Source: Rhizomys pruinosus (taxonomy: Eukaryota; Chordata; Mammalia; Rodentia; Spalacidae). Taken from it: 64,000 nt of DNA. Within the stretch, counting starts at the first letter, position 1; each line of letters opens with the position of its first letter. The notes under the pieces are model-generated. The model searched no databases. It was not told where the DNA came from and saw only the letters and a list, made by a program, of their open reading frames with translations. The stretch spans positions 1,653,186-1,717,185 of the forward strand of contig VZQC01000392.1 of assembly GCA_009823505.1 (NCBI GenBank), given 5' to 3'. Below, piece by piece: positions 33,135 to 45,310 of this stretch. Position numbers and translations under genes: made by a program.

Positions 33135-36100
33135 ATGCATCTTTCAATTATAACCTTAAATATAAATGGACTAAACTCCCCAGTCAAAAGACATAGACTG
33201 GGAGATTGGATTAGGAAACAAAACCCCTCGATATGCTGTCTATAGGAAACCCATCTCACTCTCAAGGATAGGCACCAACTTAAGGTGAAGGGATGGAAAA
33301 AAATATTCCAAGCAAATGGTACCAAAAAGAAAGCAGGTGTTGCTATTTTAATATCGGACAAAATGGACTTCAAAGTAAAAGAAATCAGAAGAGACAAAGA
33401 AGGCCATTACACCTTTATCCAAGGAACAACTGACCATGAAGATTTCACGATCATGAATATATATGCACCAAACTCTGGTCCACCAAACTTTATAAAGACA
33501 ATTTCCAGGACCTCAAGGCATAGATTAATCCCAGCACACTCTTACCGGACTTCAATACCCCATTGAGCCCTTTGGATGGATCAACTGGACAAAGAATAAA
33601 CAGAGAGACATCTTAACTGAATGACAGGATACACCAAATGGACTTCACAGACATCTACCAAATATTCCACACAAATACCAGAGAAAACACTTTCTACTCA
33701 GCACATTCTCCAAAATCGACCACATACTGGGACACAGAAAAAACCTCAACAGATACAAAAAGACTGAAATAATATCATGCAGTCTATCAGACCACAGTGC
33801 AACAAAGCTCAATATCAACACCAGGATAAGCTCTACTATCTACAAGAACACATGGAGACTAAACAACACACTCCTGAATAATGAATGGGTCAAGGAAGTA
33901 ATAAAGAAATAAAAGCATTCCTGGAACAGAATGACAATGATAATACAACTGAAAAAAACCTATGGGACACTTTAAAAGCCATGCTAAGAGGGAAGTTTAC
34001 AGCCCTGAGTGCCTACATAAGAAAAACAGAAAAAGCACAAATAAACAATCTAACACTACAGCTAAAAACACTTGAGAGACAACAAATGAACCCTAAACAC
34101 AGCAGAGAGGAAGAAATAACAAAAATCAGAGGAGAAATCAATGAAATAGAAACAAAGAAAAATATACCAAAAACAATTAATGAATCCAAAAGTTGGTTCT
34201 TTGAGAAAAATAAACAAGATAGACAGACCTCTAGCCCAGTTAACCAAAAGAAAAGAAGGAACAACTCCAAATCAATAGAATCTGTGATGAAAGGGGAAAT
34301 ACCACAACAATGAAAAGATCCAGACAATCATATGGGAATACTTCAGAAACCTATACTCTACTAAGTTTGAAAACCTAGGAGAAATGGATAAATATCTGAA
34401 ATCCTCAGAATCACCAAAGCTCAACCAAGAAGAGATCTTCAGCTTAAACAGACCCATAATATATGAAGAAATTGAAGATGTAAAAACCTCCCAACTAAAA
34501 AAAGCCCAGGCCCAGATGGTTTCACGGCAGAATTCTATAAAACATTTCAAAAGGACTTACAAACATTATTACTCAAATTGTTCGGAAGGATTGAAGCAGA
34601 GGGAAATCTCCCAAATTCCTTCTATGAAGCCAGTATCACTCTAATAACCAAACCAGGCAAAGATACAACCAAAAAGGAGAACTATAGACCCATCTCATTA
34701 ATGAACACAGATGCAAAAATTCTGAACAAAATACTCGCAAACCACATAGACACCCACATCAAGAAGATCACCCATCATGACCAAATTGGATTCATACCAA
34801 TTCATACCAAAGATGCAGGGATGGTTCAGTAAACGAAAATCAATAAATATCACAAAACACATAAATGGACTGAAAGACAAAAACCACACCATCATCTCAC
34901 AATTGACACAAAAAGCCTTTGACAAAATCCCACATCCCTTTCATGCTTAAAGTCCTGGAGGGAACTGGACTGGAGGGATCATTCCTCAATGTAATCAAAG
35001 CCACATACAGGAAACCCACAGCCAACATCATCCTAAATGGAGAAAAGACGGAAGCATTCCTTTTAAAGGTAGGAACTCGGCAAGGCTGCCCCTTCACCAC
35101 TCCTCTTCAATATAGTGCTTGAAACACTTGCTAGAGCAATAAGGCAAGAAAATGAAATAAATGAAAGGAGTACTATTTGGAAAAGAGGAAGTCAAGCTAT
35201 CCCTTTTTGCTGATGATATGATTGTTTACCTAAGGGATGTTAAAAACTACCAGGAAACTCCTAGAAACGATTAAGAGCTTCAGTAAAGTGGCAGTATACA
35301 AAATTAACCTAGAAAAATTGGTAGCCTTTCTTTACACCAACAACAAGCAACTGAAGAAGGAATTCAAGGAGACCTTCCCGCTCACAATAGCCTCAAAAAC
35401 AATAAAATACCTAGGACCAAACCTAACCAAAGACACTAAAGATCTCTACAAAAAAAAAAAAAAAATTTTAACCCCCGAAGAAGGAAATTGAAGAAAGCAT
35501 CAGAAGATGGAAAGACTTCCCATGATCATGGATTGGAAAAATTAATATAGTAAAAAATGTCCATTCTACCCAAACTAATATACAGATTCAACGTGATCCC
35601 AATTAAAATCCCCAAGAGTTTCTTCACAGGCTTGGGAAAAAAAGTCCATAATTTCATTTGGAAAAACAAAAGACATCAAATAGCCAAAGTAACCCTGAGT
35701 GAAAAGAGCAATACAGGGGAGATCTCTATACCAGATTTCAAACTATACTATAGGGCTATAGTCATAAAAACAGTTTGGTACTGGCACAAAAACAGACCCG
35801 CTGACCAATGGAACAAAACTGAAGATCCAAACTTGAGCACATACAATTTCAATGGAGGAAAGACAGCCTCTTCAGCAAGTGGTGTTGGTAAAATTGGATC
35901 ACCACTTGTAGAAGAATAAAGTTATGTATAAAAGTCAACTCCAGGTGGATATAAGACCTCAACATGAAACCCACAACTCTGAAGGTGATAGAAGAAAAAG
36001 TTGGCAGCAGACTTCAAAAGTTGGCAAGACATAGAAGTAGGAAAACACTTCCTAAATCAGACAGTAGCTGCCCAAGAAATAAGATCAACACTTGACAAAT

Positions 36101-36871
36101 GGGACCTCATTAAACTAAAAAGTTTCTATACATCAAAAGAAACAATCAAGGAAGTGAAGAGAAAATCCACAGAGTGGGATGAAATTTTCACCACAGATAC
36201 ATCTGACAAAGCATTGATTTCCAGAATATATAAACTACTCAAAAAAAAAAATGAATACAAATGAATCACTCAAAAGATGGCACAAAGAGCTGAACAGAGA
36301 TTTCATAAGTGAGGGATTAGAGATGGCTGAGAAACATCTTAAAAAATGTTCAATGTCACTAATAATTAAGGAAATGCAAATTAAAACCACTTTAAGATAT
36401 CATCTCACTCCGATAAGACTGGCTAGGATCAAGAAAACAAATGATACCAAGTGCTGGAGAGATTGTGGGGAAAGGGGAACACTCATCCACTGCTGGTGGG
36501 AATGTAAACTCGTACAACCACTATGGAAAGCAGTGTGGAGAACCCTTGGAAGACTCAACATGAACTTACCACCTGACCCAGTCATACCACTCCTGGATGT
36601 ATGCCCACAAGACTCATCAAACATGCACAGTCATGTTTATTGCAGCTTTCTTCATAATAGCAAAGGGCTGGAACCAACCCAAATGCCCCTCAACTGACAA
36701 CTGGATAGAGAAAATGTGGTACATCTACACAATGGAGTTCTATGCAGTGGTAAAGATGACATCACGAACTTTGCAGATAAATGGATAGAACTAGGAGATC
36801 TTATGTTAAGTGAATTAACATAGTCCCAGAAAAACAAAAGACGAATGGTATCCTTCATCTGTGGATGCTAG
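33135..36871 (+). pseudogene. L1-A ORF2 (endonuclease-reverse transcriptase), broken
   Basis: Starts at ATG 33135 ('MHLSIITLNINGLNSPVKR'), the typical start of the APE-like endonuclease. The catalytic region reads 'CCL*ETHLTL' with Gln replaced by TAG at about 33243. Frames then shift repeatedly. The reverse-transcriptase core keeps the FADD motif ('FADDMIVYL', 35206-35232). The cysteine motif C-x3-C-x7-H-x4-C is intact ('CWRDCGERGTLIHCWWEC', about 36451-36504). ORF2 ends 'ICGC' with TAG at 36869-36871. The span of 3737 bp is close to the usual 3.8 kb. Not functional. Confidence 0.88.
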
Positions 36872-37045
36872 CACCAATTACCCAGTTGTATTTCTTATGC
36901 CGGGCTCCTTGAGCTTGTGTCCAAGTATTTGGGACTGATGCATATTGGAAAGAACAACAACAACAACAGAAAAGACTGTATCGAAGAACTGACTGAAACA
37001 CTGAACTGCTTGAAACAGTGAACTTCTGCATCGAGAATTTTGACA

Positions 37046-37190
37046 GACTGAGAAAATGATGAAAACATGTTTGGCAGAATGCATGAGCTCTAGTGGGGTG
37101 AGGGGTTAGGGAGTTGGAGACTGAGAAAATGATGAAAACATGTTTGGCGAATGCATGAGCTCTAGTGGGTTGGGGGAGTTAGGGAGGGGG
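37046..37190 (+). repeat. 73 bp tandem duplication in L1-A 3' UTR
   Basis: The unit beginning 'gactgagaaaatgatg' and including 'catgagctctagtggg' occurs at 37046 and again at 37119. There are only a few differences (a lost A in 'ggcagaatg', variable G runs). Confidence 0.9.
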
Positions 37191-37462
37191 ACACGGGTCT
37201 AGATTTGATTTGTAATGTAATCTTGTATAAAAACATAAATAAATTCCCCCCCAAAAAAGTAAGTGTGCAGGGCTCAGTCTTCCAAGGATGAAAAGAATGA
37301 CTTATCTCTGTGCTTTTACATACATGTGTATGTATGCAGGTAAATCTAAATGCTTTAAGGGTAATTTTTTACTACTGCTGCCTCTTTTGGGGGGAAAAAA
37401 GGGTTTTCAAGGTCCTCATCTTAGCCAGTCGGAGGAAAGATACAACTCTAAAGAAAAAAAAT

Positions 37463-37690
37463 GGGGACGAGAGATGGCTCAGCAGTTTAAGGGCAGTGGC
37501 TGCTCTTGAAGAGGACCCAGGTTCAATCTCAACACCCACATGGCAGCTAACAGCTTACTGTCCATAACTCCAGTTCCAGGGGAATCAGACCACCTCTTCT
37601 GACCTGGGCAGGCATTAAATGACATGGGTGCAGTTGCATACATGCAGGTAATACACTCACACACATAAAAATAAAATATTTTTTAAAATT
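37463..37690 (+). mobile_element. B2-type SINE
   Basis: 'ggggacgagagatggctcagcag' to 'cacacataaaaataaaatat'. Diverged in its middle portion. Confidence 0.85.
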
Positions 37691-37699
37691 TAAAAAGGG

Positions 37700-37915
37700 G
37701 GGGGCTGGAGAGATGGCTCATTAGAGCACTGACTGCTCTTGCAGAGGACTGGGGTTTGATTTCTAGCACCTACACAGTAGCTAACAACCATCCATAACTC
37801 CAGTTCCAGGGGATCTGATGCCTTCTTCTGACCTTTACAAATACTGTATGACATGAGTCATTTTGAGTGCAGTTACATACATGGAGGCAATACACTCATA
37901 CACATTAAATTTTTT
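37700..37915 (+). mobile_element. B2-type SINE
   Basis: 'ggggctggagagatggctcattagagcactg' to 'cactcatacacattaaat'. Tandem in the same orientation with the previous B2. This one has 'ggctca' rather than 'ggccta' in the A box. Confidence 0.88.
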
Positions 37916-37929
37916 TCAAAAGGAAAATG

Positions 37930-39788
37930 GTCATTTTAAGCTAAGATCAAAAAACCAAACAAGGAAAAATGTTGGTGAGGATGTGGAGAAAGGGTAACTC
38001 TTATCCCCTGCTGGAGGCCATGCAAACTGGTGCAGCCTATGGAAATCAGTAGAGATTCTTAAAAAAAAACCTTGAAATTGATCTACCATATGACCCAGCC
38101 ATATCACTCATGTGCATATACATGAAGATGCTATACCTTGCTATAGAAATATCTGTCCATCCAGGTTCGTTGCTGCCCTTTTCATATTAGCCAGAAATTT
38201 GCAAGCAACCTAGATATCCACCAACTGATGAATGGATAATGCCAAGTGTAGCACATTAGATGATGGAATATTATTCAGCTCTTTAAGGAAAAAAATTATG
38301 AAATTCACAGGTATCTAGATGGAACTGGAAACAATCACCCTGAGTAAGGTAACCCGGACCCAGAAAAACAAATGTCCCATGTTCACTCTCAAAGCTGGAT
38401 GCTAGCTTTGTAATCTTTAGATATGCATGTTTCTATCTGAAAATCCAGAGAGGTCAAGAAACTAATAAATGGCCATGGGAAATGGAGTCCTGCAGGGAAG
38501 ACTGGTAGAATACATTGATATGAATTGGAAAGGGGGAATATTAGAGTAGGAAAGGTTAAATTGGAGGGAGGGTAAGGCAGAGAGGGAATATGGGGGGGAA
38601 AGTAACATTAGCCTTTAGAAAAAGCCATATGGAAACATATCACAATATAAGCTTTTTAATATATATATACATATATATTATGAATGAAAAGAGATTAAAA
38701 GGAGTTACCCTATAACAGGAGAGCATTGTTCCTATAAGACATCACAGGCAAAATAAACAAACAAACTCTCTCTCTAAAAGCTGTTGTAGTGAATATGAGT
38801 TTCACGGACCCTCAAATAATACTGGACACTGTCCCTGCTCTTGGTTACCCACCAGAACTGGATGATAAGACCCTATAGCTGAAGACAATGTATACATGAC
38901 CTTTAGAACAGAGGAGAAATGAAGCTGGTGCTGACTTCAGAGCCTCTTCTCTACTAGCTAGCACTCATTGTGCTGGAAGATGCTATGCATGCTACCAAAA
39001 GGAAAAGATAATCATCAACCTTACCCAGCTGTGAACTGCATGAACTATATAAACTGGCCTGGCAAGATACGCCCACTGATGCAATAGTGGAACAAATATT
39101 TGGAAGTAACCAACCACTCTCTAATTCATAAGGTCTGCTTCATAGAATGGAACCCTTACCTGTCTTTGATATCAGGCTTAGGAATATTAGGATAGGTCAC
39201 AGGACATTGGGGAGAGCCTAATACAAGTTTTCTACTAAACAGTTATTGATTTAAACTGACTGCCAATGACCTGTTGTTATAACCATAGATTAATGCATCT
39301 CTCAACTCTCATCAGGGAAGATTCTTTATGCAGATTGTAAATTACAGAGAAACCCACATTGACACATGCAGAGAACAAGAGGCTTCAAGGTGCTTATATC
39401 TGAATAAGACACCTCATCAAACTTCTGCCTCTTGAGGCTCAGTGATCATTGAGCCAGAGAGATTGTAAGAGCCAGAGGTGGTAGATAACCATGGGAAAGA
39501 AAATGCAACCCAATCAAAGGAAAATTGGCAACTGAGTCCTCCCGGGAGGGAGACTGTCTCTTTCAAGGATGGGACTCTTGGTAGGATAACCAGGCTCCAG
39601 ACAATGGACCCACACTGAAGGACATTTGGGGACACAAATTAGAGTCTATGGGCTATATTATACATATGTAATAGAGGAAATTATATTGGATACAGAGCAG
39701 GGGAGATGCAGATAGGGCAGAGGATCTAAATAGCATTGAATTATATTGTACCACGTAGCAAAATTTCAATTTGAAAAAATAAATTTTA
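37930..39788 (+). mobile_element. Older (Lx-like) L1 3' end with long 3' UTR
   Basis: ORF2 end: 'ggtgaggatgtggagaaagg', 'ccatatgacccagccatatcac', 'gaatattattcagctc' and 'ggatgctagctttgtaatc'. It is followed by a long 3' UTR with 'tggcaagatacgcccactgatgcaatagtgg' and 'taaccaaccactctctaatt', which I recall from older murine L1 3' ends. It abuts the antisense L1 that begins at 39790. Confidence 0.7.
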
Positions 39789-40963
39789 AAAATGAGCATT
39801 TTATGTTGTTTTTAATTAACATTATGTATATTTCATACATCATTTTTCAGTCCAATTTGGGTACATTCCCCTCTCCTTGCCCCTCCCCCCACCCCAGTTT
39901 ATGCATTCTGCCATACATGTCTTCCATCTTTCTCTCAGTGTTTCCAGGGATTTTTTCTTCAGAGGCTTGTTGTTTTGAGCAGAATTTAACTGTATCAGTC
40001 AGTTCTTTGACCCAGTCCTTATGTTGTTGTTGTTTCCTCCCCTTTGTATTACTCCAAATTATGCCTATTTAAACAGAACATATGTATCAAAATTATGACC
40101 TTTGGGAATAAACTGTATTTTAATTCCAAAATATGTTTTGTGGTTCACTTTTTTCCCTTTAATTTTATATTACTCTAGAATATGAATACATATATTCCAC
40201 CCCTATATGGTAATTACAATGTCTGAAGATAAGTGGTAGGTCGATTCTAGAGCCCGTTAAGAGATTATAACATCATAGTTGCTTTCAGATATAAAGAAAT
40301 ATAATAAAGTTGCTCAGTTTGCCTGCCAACTGGGGATTTGGTGTCAGCATCCACATATGAGGGAAACCATTTGCCTTTTTTTTTTTTTTTTGGGACTGTG
40401 TTACTTCATTCAACATAATGGCTTCGAGTTCCATCCATTTATTTACCTGCAAATTTCATGATGTCATCTTTCTTTACCGTGGCATAGAACTCCATTGTAT
40501 AAATGAACCACATTTTTGTTATCTAGTCATCAGTTGAGGGGCATTTGGGTTGGTTCCAGCCCTTCGCTATTGTGAAGAGAGCTGCAATAAACATGGCTGT
40601 GCATGTATCTTTGTGGTAGGATGAGTCTTGTAGGTATATACCCAGGACGGGTAGTGGGTCAGGTGGCAGGCTCATTTTGAGTCTTTTAAGGATTCTCCAC
40701 ACTGAGTGTTCTGCTTTCCTCACAACCTCTCCAGCATTTGGTGTCTTTTGATTTCTTGATCTTGGCCAGTCTTTACTGGAGTGAAATGATACCTTAGAGG
40801 GGTTTTAATTTGCATTTCCTTAATTATTAATGATGTTGAACACTTTTGAAGATGTTTCTCAGCCATCTTTAATTCCTCACTGGTGAAGTCTCTGTTCAGC
40901 TCTTTACTCCATCTTTTGAGTAGGTATTTTGTTTTCTTCTTTGTTTTTTTTTTTGTTTGTTTG

Positions 40964-41126
40964 GTTTTTTTTTTTTTTTTTTTGGTCTTTTCGAGACAGG
41001 GTCTCCCTTAGCCCCAGCTGTTCTGGAACTCGCTCCTTAGACCAGGCTGGCCTTGAACTCACAAAGATCCGCTGGCTCTGCCTCCCAAGTGCTAGGATTA
41101 AAGGCGTGCACCACCACACCCGGCTA
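40964..41126 (-). mobile_element. B1 SINE, antisense, inside L1-D
   Basis: Long poly(T) then 'gagacagggtctccctt' to 'ccaccacacccggct'. The repeated flanking block 'tacttctttt' suits insertion into the L1. Confidence 0.93.
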
Positions 41127-41165
41127 CTTCTTTTTTGTTTGTTTGTTTTTGTTTTTTTTATAATT

Positions 41166-41400
41166 TTTTTTATTTATTTCTGTATGTGTATGAATGTACT
41201 GTCTGCATGCAAGTCTGTGCACCCGTGTCGTGCAATGCCGCGGAGTTCAGAAGAGGGTCTCGGATTCCCCTGGAACTGGAGTTCTCCTGGAATTGGAGCT
41301 TCAGACGGTTCTCAGCCGCCATGTGGGTGCTAGGGATCGAACCCGGGTCCTCTGTAAGAGCGGTAGGTGCTCTTAACCGCTAGGCCATCTCTCCAGCCCC
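41166..41400 (-). mobile_element. B2-type SINE, antisense, inside L1-D
   Basis: 'tttatttctgtatgtgtatgaatg' to 'ggccatctctccagcccc'. It is close to the consensus seen in the young copy at 45056. The flank 'ctacttcttt' occurs before the B2/B1 cluster and again at 41400-41409. Confidence 0.95.
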
Positions 41401-42027
41401 TACTTCTTTGTTTTTTAAGTAGTCTATATATTCTGGATGTTAATACTATGTCAGATATATCAGTGGTGAAGGTTTCCTCCCACTCTGTGGGTTTTCTCTT
41501 CACTTCCTTGAATGTTTCTTTTGCTGCACAAAAGCTTTTGAGTTTGATGAGGTCCCACTTGTCCACCATTGACCTTATTCCTGTGCAGCTACTGTTTGGT
41601 TTAGAAAGTCTGTTTTTACGCCTATGTCTTATAGGTTGTTGCCAACTTTTTCTTCTACCATCTTCAGGGTTTCAGGTTTCAGGTTGAGATTTTTGATCCA
41701 CTTGGAGTTTATTTTTGTACAGGGTGAGACGTAGGGGTTTAATTTTGTTCTTCTACAAATGGTGATCCACTTTTGGCAGCACCATTTGCTGAAGATGCTA
41801 TCTTTCCTCCATTTAACTTTTTCAGCCCCTTTGTTGAATATGAGGTGGCTGAAATTATATAAGCTCAAGTTTGGATCTTCAATTTTGTTCCATTGATCAA
41901 TGGGTCTGGTTTTGTGCCAGTACCAGGCTGTCTTTATAACTACAGCCCTGTTATATAGCTTGAAGTCTGGTAAGGTAATCCCCCTTGTATTTCACTTTCT
42001 CTCAGGTTTGCTTTAGCTATTCGGGTC

Positions 42028-42598
42028 ATCCATCATGACCAAGTTGGATTCATACCAGAGATGCAGAGATGGTTCAACATATATAAATCAATAAATATCA
42101 TAAAAGACAAAAACAACATGATCATCCCAATTCATGCAGAAAAAGCCTTCGACAAAATCCAGCATCCCTTCATGCTTAAAGTCCCAGAGGGAACTGGACT
42201 GGAAGGAACATTCCTCAACATAATCAAAGCCATATACAACAAACCCACTGCCAACATCATCCACAGTGAAGAAAAATTAGAAGCATTCCCCTTAAAGGCA
42301 GGAACCTGCCAAGGCTACTCCATATCGCCACTCCTCTTCAATATACTGCTTGAAATGCTTGTTAGGACAATACAGCAAGAAAGGGAAATCAAAAGCAGTA
42401 CTAGTCAGACAAGAGGAAGTCAAACTATCCTTTTTTTTTTCAGATGATATGATAGTTTACCTAAGAGATGCTAAAAACTCCACCAGAAAACTCCTAGAAA
42501 TGATTAAAAGTTTCAGTAAAGTGGCAGGAATCAAAATAAACCTAGAAAAATCAGTAGCCTTCCTTTACACCAACAATAAGCAACTGGAGAAGGATTAA
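42028..42598 (+). mobile_element. L1-D 5' portion, inverted
   Basis: Sense ORF2 sequence covering the reverse-transcriptase core: '[17 protein letters not shown]' to 'KINLEKSVAFLYTNNKQLEK'. The catalytic motif reads SDD ('[14 protein letters not shown]', about 42440-42470) rather than FADD. Together with the antisense 3' half this is the standard product of twin priming (5' inversion) with loss of the middle of ORF2. Confidence 0.8.
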
Positions 42599-43112
42599 AG
42601 CCATGTACCACCACGAAAAGACTTTAGCTTTGTATTTTTTGCATCAAATTGTGCCCATTTCTTGTGAAAACACACCTATTTGGGCTTCAGAAATGCTGGG
42701 TGGTAATCACCTTAGACTACATCAACAATTGTGTACCCCAAATAACATGACCCAGGAATTTCTTCCTTAGTGGATTTACCAGATTTTCTTCTCTCCTGAA
42801 CACTACTTTCCTGTCTATTCATCATCATCTACTCAGATTCTAGGAATGAGCCTTCCTGACAAATTGGGACACGATGTTAAATCCACATGCACAAAATGTG
42901 ATTTGCCAACAAGAAAACTGTGAACAAAAAGTTTCCAAAAAGAAGTTACACCTAGAGCTGGAAAGCTGGTTTAGAAGGAATAATATAGTTCTTACTCCTG
43001 GCACCCTGGAGCTCCTGGACTGAGCAACTATTTTCTGAACTGTACATGCTCAATTCTACCACATCCAGTCTCACATAAACGATGTAATACTTTAATTAAA
43101 GAAACATAGCTT
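42599..43112. other. Unique spacer, no recognisable feature
   Basis: About 0.5 kb between L1-D and a B1. Nothing identified. Confidence 0.4.
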
Positions 43113-43272
43113 GGCCGGGCATGGTGGTGCACACCTTTAATTCTAGCACTTGGGAGGCACAGGCAGGTGGATCTTTGTGACTTCAAGGCCAGCCTGGTCT
43201 ACAGAGCAAATTCCAGGACAGCTGGGGCTACAGGGAGACCCTGTCTCGAAAAGACAAAAGAAAAAAAAAAAT
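43113..43272 (+). mobile_element. B1 SINE
   Basis: 'ggccgggcatggtggtgcac' to 'ccctgtctcgaaaagac' plus poly(A). 'acatagct' precedes it and recurs at about 43274-43281 as the likely target-site duplication. It lies just 5' of L1-B. Confidence 0.94.
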
Positions 43273-43317
43273 GACATAGCTGATAAAAATAAGCAGAGCA
43301 CCTGTCTGGAGTATGTG

Positions 43318-43668
43318 AGGTTCCCGTGAGTCAAGGCGAACCTACCTTGTACCTGGGGGGCATGCCACTTGCTCCTGGAAGTCCCAGCTCAGACTCCAGA
43401 CACCCACCCAGAGTCAGTGAGGTTCCTGTGAGTCAAGGCAGACATGGCTTGTCCCTGGGGGGGCATGCTACTTGCCCCCCGAAGTCCCATCTCAGACTCC
43501 AGATACCTGCCTGGAATCAGTAAGGTTCTGGTGAGTCAAGGCAGACCTGCCTTTTCCCTGGGGGAGCATACCACCCACCCCCAGAAGTCCCAGCTCAGAC
43601 CCAGACACCCACCCAGAGTCAGTGAGGTTCCAGTCAGTCAAGGTGGATCTGCCTTGACCCCTGGAGGC
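43318..43668 (+). promoter_or_regulatory. L1-B 5' monomer array, 102-103 bp units
   Basis: Units start with 'aggttc' at 43318, 43420, 43523 and 43625, so three full units and one partial. Each contains 'gtgagtcaaggc', a G-run ('ctggggggcat' type), 'gaagtcccagctcagac' and 'cacccacccagagtcagt'. Tandem monomers are how mouse L1s build their promoters, and I infer the same role here. The monomers do not resemble those of L1-A. Confidence 0.85.
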
Positions 43669-43842
43669 CTACTGGTGCTAGCAACCCAACCCAATCCAAC
43701 CCAATGTGTCCCCCCAACCCCCCCCACCTCTGTCATCCCGGTGGAGCTCTGGTGCAGAGGACCTAACAGGCAGAGCATTGGTGACTATAGTCTATGCAGC
43801 CAATGTTGAAGTGCCAGAATTCAAAGAAACAGACAAATCAAC

Positions 43843-44966
43843 ATGCCAAAGACTCAAAGAAAAAGCAACATGGGAAAAGGTCATAATAAATCCACACCAA
43901 ACTCTACCAACCCTACAGAAGATCCCTACAATAAGATGTCTGAGGAAAGAAGCCAAGACACCGATCTTAGAAGAACAACCGTAGACACATTCAAAGAAAT
44001 CAGAGAACCAAGGGAAGAGAAAGAAAAACTCAAGAAGGACCTAGAGGGAGAAAATGACAAACTCTAGAAGGAAGTGGAGACATTGAAAAGATCCCAGGCC
44101 GAAATGAAAAAAGAAAATGACCAACAAACAAAGGAGCTACAAGATGAGAATGACAGGCTCCAGAGGGAAGTGGACAATCTAAAGAAATCACAAGATTAAA
44201 TGAGAAAAGATATTGAACATTCATCGAATCACCAGGAAAGGATGGGAAAAAGCCTCAGAAGCAGAATGGAAGAAGCAGAAAAAAGAATACCAGACCTGCA
44301 GGATAATCCAGAGCAACTAGAAAGCTCAAGTAAAGATTACGAAAAATTTAAATAACACAAGAGTGGAACAACCAGGAAATGTGGGGCACTATGAAAAGAT
44401 CAAACCTCCGCATCATAGGGATAGAGGAGGGAGAGGAGTCCCAAGATAACACTATTGACCAGATCTTCAACAGGATAATAGAAGAAAATTTCCCCAAACT
44501 GAAAAAAGACAACCCCATACAAATATAAAAAGCACATAGAACACCATACAGACAGGACCAGAAAAGAAACTCCCCATGTCATATAACTGTTAAAACACTA
44601 GATGCTCAAAACAAAGACAAAATACTGAAAGCCACAAGAGAAAAACAACAAGTTACATATAAGGAGAAACCCATCAGAATCACAGCTGACTTCTCAGTCC
44701 AAACGATGAAAGCTAGAAGAATGTAGACCAAAGTATTCCCTGTGCTAAATGACTTTAAATGCCAACCCAGAGTACTATATCCAGCAAAACTGTCAATTAT
44801 AGTTGAAGGAGAAAGAAAAATCTTTCACAACATAAACAAGATGAAGAATACATGTCTAAGAAACCAACACTTCAGAAAATCCTCAAAGCAATCCAAAGAA
44901 CAGAGGAAAGAAGCAACTATCCCTAAGCAATTAAAGAGAGAAAGCAACAAGATCATAACAGAGTAA
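43843..44966 (+). pseudogene. L1-B ORF1, broken
   Basis: Start chosen at ATG 43843 ('MPKTQRKSNMGKG'). A coiled-coil region follows, with TAG at about 44066 ('GENDKL*KEVETLK') and further stops at about 44197 and 44353. The C-terminal domain is readable to TAA 44964-44966 ('CQPRVLYPAKLSIIVEGERK'). A TAG at about 44724 ('ARRM*TKVF') falls at the same codon as in L1-A. Confidence 0.82.
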
Positions 44967-45055
44967 ATATAAACATAGACCAAAATGCAAATAAAAAATA
45001 AGGTAAAAGGAAGCTACACACATCTTTCAATAATAACTTTAAATAGCAATGGTCT

Positions 45056-45310
45056 GGGCTGGAGAGATGGCCTAGCGGGTAAGAGCGCCGACTGCTCTTG
45101 CAGAGGACCCGGGTTCGATCCCCAGCACCCACATGGCGGCTGAGAACCGTCTGAAACTCCAATTCCAGGAGAACTCCAGCTCCAGGGGAATCCGACACCC
45201 ACTTCTGACCTCCGCGGCATTGCACGACACGGGTGCACAGACTTGCATGCAGACAGTACATTTGTACACATACAGAAATAAATAAAAATTAATAAAAAAA
45301 ATTAAAAAAA

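Larger units (their letters stand above)
31377..37255 (+). mobile_element. Full-length, inactive LINE-1 (L1-A)
   Basis: The order is a promoter-like 5' region, ORF1 with coiled coil and C-terminal domain, an intergenic gap, ORF2 with endonuclease, reverse transcriptase and cysteine-rich end, a G-rich 3' UTR and an A-rich tail. A 10 bp imperfect flank repeat, 'aaagtgagtg' at 31372-31381 and 'aaagtaagtg' at 37256-37265, may be the target-site duplication, in which case the left end lies a few bases downstream. ORF1 and ORF2 both carry stops and frameshifts, so it cannot move by itself. Length is near 5.9 kb, normal for a rodent L1 with a short promoter. Confidence 0.92.
39790..42027 (-). mobile_element. 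L1 (L1-D) 3' half, antisense
   Basis: The reverse complement reads from the ORF2 C-terminal third (about 42027) through the ORF2 end to a C-rich/G-rich 3' UTR (39860-39895) and the L1 end 'gatgtttt'-like block at 39800. It carries an antisense B1 and an antisense B2 inserted at 40964-41126 and 41166-41400. It joins at 42027/42028 to a sense piece of the same L1 (see next). Confidence 0.85.

Noticed and set aside
39747..42611. 'tgtaccac' on both sides of L1-D as a target-site duplication
   Set aside because: Only 8 bp, and the left copy lies about 40 bp away from the recognisable L1 end, without poly(T) between.
43310..43700. Regular repeats with spacers that might be taken for a CRISPR array
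   Set aside because: The whole 102 bp unit is conserved and not just a short repeat between unique spacers, and it sits at the 5' end of L1-B.
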